Part shown: positions 60,758-64,000 of the stretch, one piece after another
Layout: the number at the start of each line of letters is the position of its first letter
How positions within the stretch are numbered: position 1 is the stretch's first letter
Assembly: GCA_964609825.1 (NCBI GenBank)
Contig: CAZSSH010000007.1
Location: forward strand, 199,608 to 263,607
Length of the DNA: 64,000 nt
Origin: CAZSSH01 sp964609825
GTDB lineage: Bacteria > Verrucomicrobiota > Lentisphaeria > Victivallales > Victivallaceae
Reading direction: 5' to 3'
Notes under the pieces: model-generated
The model's input: the letters and a program-made list of their open reading frames with translations, nothing else
Database searches by the model: none
What the model was told of the DNA's origin: nothing
Translations under genes and position numbers: made by a program

Positions 60758-61936
60758 TTACGACTTTCTGCGGTATAAAATCATCGTTTCGACCCCGGCG
60801 GTCCCCGGAAACATATCCAGCGTTTTGACCGCTTCGGCCTGATAATGGTGGTTGGTCCACATTTTGTGATTGCGCCCGACTTCGTCGATGTTGCAAAAAA
60901 TGTGCAGCACTTTGTCGGGCCGCCGTCCGGCGATGGTTTCAATCACGCCGGGCGCACAGCCGTTGCGCGGCGGGTCAAGGATAAATACTTCATTTTTGGC
61001 CGCGCCGGGCAAACTCTTCTGCAAAAAATCCGTCGTGATTGAGCCGGTTACAAATTTAATGCGCTTGTCGGGGAACAAATGCTTGGCATTGGCCGCCCCG
61101 GCTTTGACCGACGGGCCCTCGTAATCGATTGCAGTCAATGACTCGACTTTATTGGCATTGGCCAACCCCAGGAGCCCATAACCGCAATACAAATCCACCA
61201 AATGCTCCTTGCCGGTAAATTGGACCAGCTCCGCCGCCGTATTGACCAACGTTTCCAAAATCGACTGATTGACCTGGGAGAATCCGGTTGGCGGGTACAA
61301 AAGCTTGACTCCGTTAATTTTGACGTCCAAAAAATCGCAGCCCCAAATCTTTTTAATCGTGACCTTTTTGGCGTCCGGCTGCTGATTGTCCAAGTAATAA
61401 TCCGAGCCCGCCTCCGCTACATACAAAAAATACGCGCTGATTTCCGGAAACTCCGGCGTCAGCAAATCCGTCAAATGCCGCAGCTTGCGGACGATTTCAG
61501 CGTTGGCTTCCGACAAATTGATGATCAATGCCACTTTTTCATATGACCCGCGCAGTACCAGATAATTGAGATGGCGTGCCAAAATTTTCAAAGCGGGGAT
61601 GGAGAGACACTCATAAATTTTGTCGTAAATTTTGGCATGCAGCTCCGGCTCGAGCTCTGAGTGCTGCACGGAGTGATAGCCTGTGCGGGCGTGCAAGGTG
61701 AGCATCAAGCGTCCGTTTTGCCACGAGGCCCGGCGCTTGGAGATGGTCCGGTAGTTGCGCGCCAACGGCGAGGGGATGAGTTCGGTCTTGAGGTCCAAAT
61801 GATTGTTTTGGTAAAAAAGTTTGAGCGCCTGATTTTTGAGCTTGCACTCGTTGGGGTAGGTGAAATGGACCAAAGGCTCAAAAGAGTTGAGGTTGAGGTC
61901 GGGAGCGAGTTGTTTCAGTGTTTCGTCAAAAGTCAT
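60758..61936 (-). CDS. TrmA/RumA-type RNA (uracil-5-)methyltransferase
   Basis: 392 residues. SAM-dependent m5U methyltransferase with FSQVNQSILETLV, SAM site LVDLYCGYGLLGLA, AIDYEGPSVKAG, the catalytic region FILDPPRNGC and the nucleophile cysteine in HIFCNIDEV. No TRAM domain is seen at the N-terminus, closer to TrmA than to RumA/RlmD, so tRNA U54 or an rRNA uridine could be the target. Convergent with the CE4 gene, 20 bp apart. Confidence 0.88.
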   Translation of the reverse strand: MTFDETLKQLAPDLNLNSFEPLVHFTYPNECKLKNQALKLFYQNNHLDLKTELIPSPLARNYRTISKRRASWQNGRLMLTLHARTGYHSVQHSELEPELHAKIYDKIYECLSIPALKILARHLNYLVLRGSYEKVALIINLSEANAEIVRKLRHLTDLLTPEFPEISAYFLYVAEAGSDYYLDNQQPDAKKVTIKKIWGCDFLDVKINGVKLLYPPTGFSQVNQSILETLVNTAAELVQFTGKEHLVDLYCGYGLLGLANANKVESLTAIDYEGPSVKAGAANAKHLFPDKRIKFVTGSITTDFLQKSLPGAAKNEVFILDPPRNGCAPGVIETIAGRRPDKVLHIFCNIDEVGRNHKMWTNHHYQAEAVKTLDMFPGTAGVETMILYRRKS

Positions 61937-61974
61937 AATATTATCAATCGCGCGTTAAAGTTGTTAATTCTTAT

Positions 61975-62003
61975 AATATACCGTAACATGCGGTTGATTG
62001 CAA
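61975..62003 (-). promoter_or_regulatory. probable promoter of the RNA methyltransferase gene
   Basis: Minus strand: TTGCAA (61998-62003), exactly 17 bp, TATATT (61975-61980), 39 bp before the start; it abuts the upstream terminator. Confidence 0.6.
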
Positions 62004-62040
62004 ATAAAACCCCCGGCAAAACTTGCGTTCGGCCGGGGTT
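62002..62040 (-). terminator. probable terminator of Na/Pi cotransporter gene
   Basis: Minus strand: stem AACCC-GCCG / CGGC-GGGTT with one bulged base and a 14-base loop, followed by a T-rich tract, 15 bp after the stop. Confidence 0.6.
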
Positions 62041-62054
62041 GAGTTCAAGACCCG

Positions 62055-63578
62055 TTATTTGCAGAGATCCGCGGGCAAGGTTGCGCCGCAGTTGGGGCAC
62101 TGACGGATGGCCGCCGGCGCTTTGGGGGCCGGGTTTATCGTTTTGTAGACAAACAGGCACAAACAGGGCAGCAGAAAAAATACCCCGACAATATAGACAA
62201 AGGCGAGCGACTTGTGTTCGCTGGCGATCTTTGCCAAAGTTTTTGCGCAAAACGGCGGGATTGCCCGGAGAAAAAATACCCCGTAGATCAAAATTACGCC
62301 AAAGGTGTTAAAGAGCAAGTGGACAAAGGCGATTTGTAATGCCGCCTGAGCTCCGGCGCCGGAGATCGCGGTTGCCGCAATCATGGCGGTGATGCAAGTG
62401 CCGATGTTGGCCCCGAGCGTAAACGGGTAGACTTGCTCCAAGGTCATGATGCCGGCCCCGGCCAGGGGTACGATCAAACTCGTGGTCGTCGAGCTCGACT
62501 GGACGAGCATGGTGATCCCGAGTCCGCTGGCGATGGCATTGATCGGCGAACGGCCGACGGCGGTGTGAAAGATTTTTTCGGCGCGGCCGGTCATCATCAC
62601 GCGGAGAATCTTGCCCAAGAGCAGAATTGCGGCAAAAATAAGGAAGATGCCGAAGGCGATGAATAAACTCGCGTTGACCTTGTCGGCAAAGGGCAGCATT
62701 TCAAAAATGCCGCTGAAGAAGTGATCCGCGGGTTTCAGCAACGGGTTCAGCACATTGAAATTGTTGGCACAGGAGAGATTATTACCGTAAAAGAGCCCGG
62801 CGAGCCATCCGGCCGAACGCTCCAAAATGTGGAACATTATTTCAAGCGGCAAAAAGATGATGACGGCGAGCATGTTAAAAAAGTCATGTACGGTCGCTGC
62901 CGCAAATGCTTTCTTAAACTCGCTCTTGCGGCCGATGTGACCCAAGCTTACCAAAGTGTTGGTAATGGTGGTGCCGATGTTGGCCCCCATCACCATCGGG
63001 ATGGCGGCGGTTACCGGCATCCCGGCGGCGCACATGGCCACGATGATACTGGTGGTGGTCGAGCTCGACTGGATGATCGCGGTGGCCAGTAAGCCGATAA
63101 TCAGCCCCATAAACGGGTTGGTGGCAAAGGCAAAAAGTTCCTGTGCTCCCTCTCTGCCGCCAAAGGCCCAGGAGAATCCGGACCCGAGGCAACTGACAGC
63201 TACCAGCAAAAGGTAGACCATGACGATAGTCATGCCCCAGGAGTAATACGGGTTTTCACTGATTTTATTGGTCAGGCGGTCCAATTTGGAGGGACCGGAT
63301 TTTTTGCTGTTTTTGATGCTGCGTTTGAGGTTCTTTTCGAGCCCCTTGATGGATTGGAGAATGGATTGCTTGGTGCCGTCCCAAGCGTCGGCGTGACCGG
63401 ATTCTTCGTTTTCGAGGACGAGCTCGAGGTATTTGCTTTCGAGCTTATTGCGGCGCTCGTTGAGTTCGCCGAGTTCCTTAAGGGCTCTGCGGCTGTCGTT
63501 GCCGGACTCCTCAAGGGCTTGGAGTTTTGCCTTCAACTCCTTTAATTCCAGTTCAATCGCCTGTTGCTTGTTTTTCAT
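62055..63578 (-). CDS. Na/Pi cotransporter family protein with coiled coil and zinc-ribbon tail
   Basis: 507 residues. Residues 1-75 are a charged coiled coil (IELELKELKAKLQALEESG); the membrane core has two inverted Na_Pi_cotrans repeats marked by AIIQSSSTTTSIIV and LVQSSSTTTSLIV, each followed by GANIGT; the C-terminus has a CPNCG...LC half zinc ribbon. Such proteins import phosphate with sodium. CTGGAGAA precedes ATG 63578. The coiled coil replaces the usual C-terminal PhoU-like domain. Confidence 0.9.
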   Translation of the reverse strand: MKNKQQAIELELKELKAKLQALEESGNDSRRALKELGELNERRNKLESKYLELVLENEESGHADAWDGTKQSILQSIKGLEKNLKRSIKNSKKSGPSKLDRLTNKISENPYYSWGMTIVMVYLLLVAVSCLGSGFSWAFGGREGAQELFAFATNPFMGLIIGLLATAIIQSSSTTTSIIVAMCAAGMPVTAAIPMVMGANIGTTITNTLVSLGHIGRKSEFKKAFAAATVHDFFNMLAVIIFLPLEIMFHILERSAGWLAGLFYGNNLSCANNFNVLNPLLKPADHFFSGIFEMLPFADKVNASLFIAFGIFLIFAAILLLGKILRVMMTGRAEKIFHTAVGRSPINAIASGLGITMLVQSSSTTTSLIVPLAGAGIMTLEQVYPFTLGANIGTCITAMIAATAISGAGAQAALQIAFVHLLFNTFGVILIYGVFFLRAIPPFCAKTLAKIASEHKSLAFVYIVGVFFLLPCLCLFVYKTINPAPKAPAAIRQCPNCGATLPADLCK

Positions 63579-64000
63579 ATATTCTCCAGTGATGTTAACA
63601 ACAATAGTACCCGTTTTAATATATCACCGTCGAAAGAGAAAGGAAAGGGGATGATTGTTAGGATTGTGTTAGGAAACCGTTTGTCAACGGTTAATTTGTG
63701 GATTTTGAGCCAAAACATCCTGTCTTTGTTAAGGTTGTGTTTGTGCGGTCGGTTCCGCCGACAGTTTTTACCCGGTTTATGACTTTTGGGGATTGTCGGG
63801 ATGGCCTGAAGAGTGTACACATAAATATGCGCATGCACGTGATACGTATGCGCACATGTTTGTGCGCGTGCTCCCGCGCGCGAGGGAGGTGGGATTGCGG
63901 TATAATAGTTGGATTGGGGTGCGGGGGAGGAGAGGAAAAAGTGGAAAAAATGGGGAGATTGAGCTTGACAAAGGGAAAAAGTGTGGTATCTTATAACCCA
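63579..64000. other. right-edge intergenic region
   Basis: 422 bp with no credible gene. It contains a long run of alternating purine-pyrimidine sequence (63814-63860) with two TGCGCA sites 21 bp apart, a TATAAT at 63901-63906 without a good -35, and a strong rightward promoter at the edge. Confidence 0.6.
63965..63992 (+). promoter_or_regulatory. rightward promoter for a gene beyond the window
   Basis: TTGACA (63965-63970), 16 bp, TATCTT (63987-63992) with an extended TG before the -10. Confidence 0.5.

Noticed and set aside
63793..63996. 67-codon frame at the right edge
   Set aside because: It arises from the alternating CA/TG/CG tract; the opposite strand is equally open there, and neither frame has an SD.

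Overview
The window looks like a chromosomal segment of a PVC-superphylum bacterium, most likely a Lentisphaerota (Victivallis/Lentisphaera-like) heterotroph. This is inferred from gene style, not from a marker-gene comparison. The signs are three short pseudopilin-like proteins with the H-X9-DG tail signature, each beside a regulator and secreted sugar-active enzymes, plus a formylglycine-type sulfatase, a V-type ATPase and a glycan-heavy gene set. Housekeeping genes are moderately G+C rich; one 2.4 kb segment is strikingly A+T rich.

Layout. 1-10.7 kb: end of a V-ATPase cluster (K, I) downstream of proA on the minus strand, then purA, rodA, purD, a small lipoprotein, a PIN-PhoH protein and a GH1 glycosidase. 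10.9-25.3 kb: carbohydrate region with a sulfatase; a plus-strand module (LacI regulator, pseudopilin, two related secreted beta-domain proteins, one carrying a clan-A type glycosidase domain, then an SGNH esterase and an EamA permease); and a facing minus-strand module (GntR/LacI hybrid regulator, pseudopilin, CBM35-like plus beta-helix glycosidase, small secreted protein, acetylesterase). 25.4-34.5 kb: rpsD, then a long plus-strand run tolC-like, gltX, def, membrane protein, a full-length CDC123-family ATP-grasp protein, rdgB, a membrane protein with helical repeats and a YkvA-domain membrane protein. 34.5-37.5 kb: an A+T-rich island between two ~300 bp inverted repeats, holding a structured leader, a 46-codon gene, an unknown 193-aa protein and an XRE-ImmA/IrrE protein. 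37.6-44.8 kb: lipid-type ABC exporter, sugar aminotransferase and recX (minus), then gap, pgk and murI (plus). 44.8-52.2 kb: one minus-strand operon (membrane protein, TIM-barrel protein, SNF-family symporter, phosphohexomutase, SBF transporter, sensor kinase) with start-stop overlaps at most junctions. 52.3-60.7 kb: a third carbohydrate module (CE4 deacetylase, pseudopilin, GntR regulator, 1341-aa GH2, second CE4 deacetylase). 60.8-64 kb: TrmA-type RNA methyltransferase, Na/Pi cotransporter and a right-edge intergenic region.

How it fits together. The three regulator-pseudopilin-secreted enzyme modules look like separate glycan-utilisation units, each with its own sensor and its own pseudopilin. 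The strongest candidates for undescribed biology are the inverted-repeat-bounded island, the pseudopilin-per-module pattern, and the bacterial CDC123 homologue in a translation and nucleotide-quality-control operon. Many promoters here share a TTGCAA-like -35 element. No tRNA, rRNA, CRISPR array, transposase or integrase was recognised.
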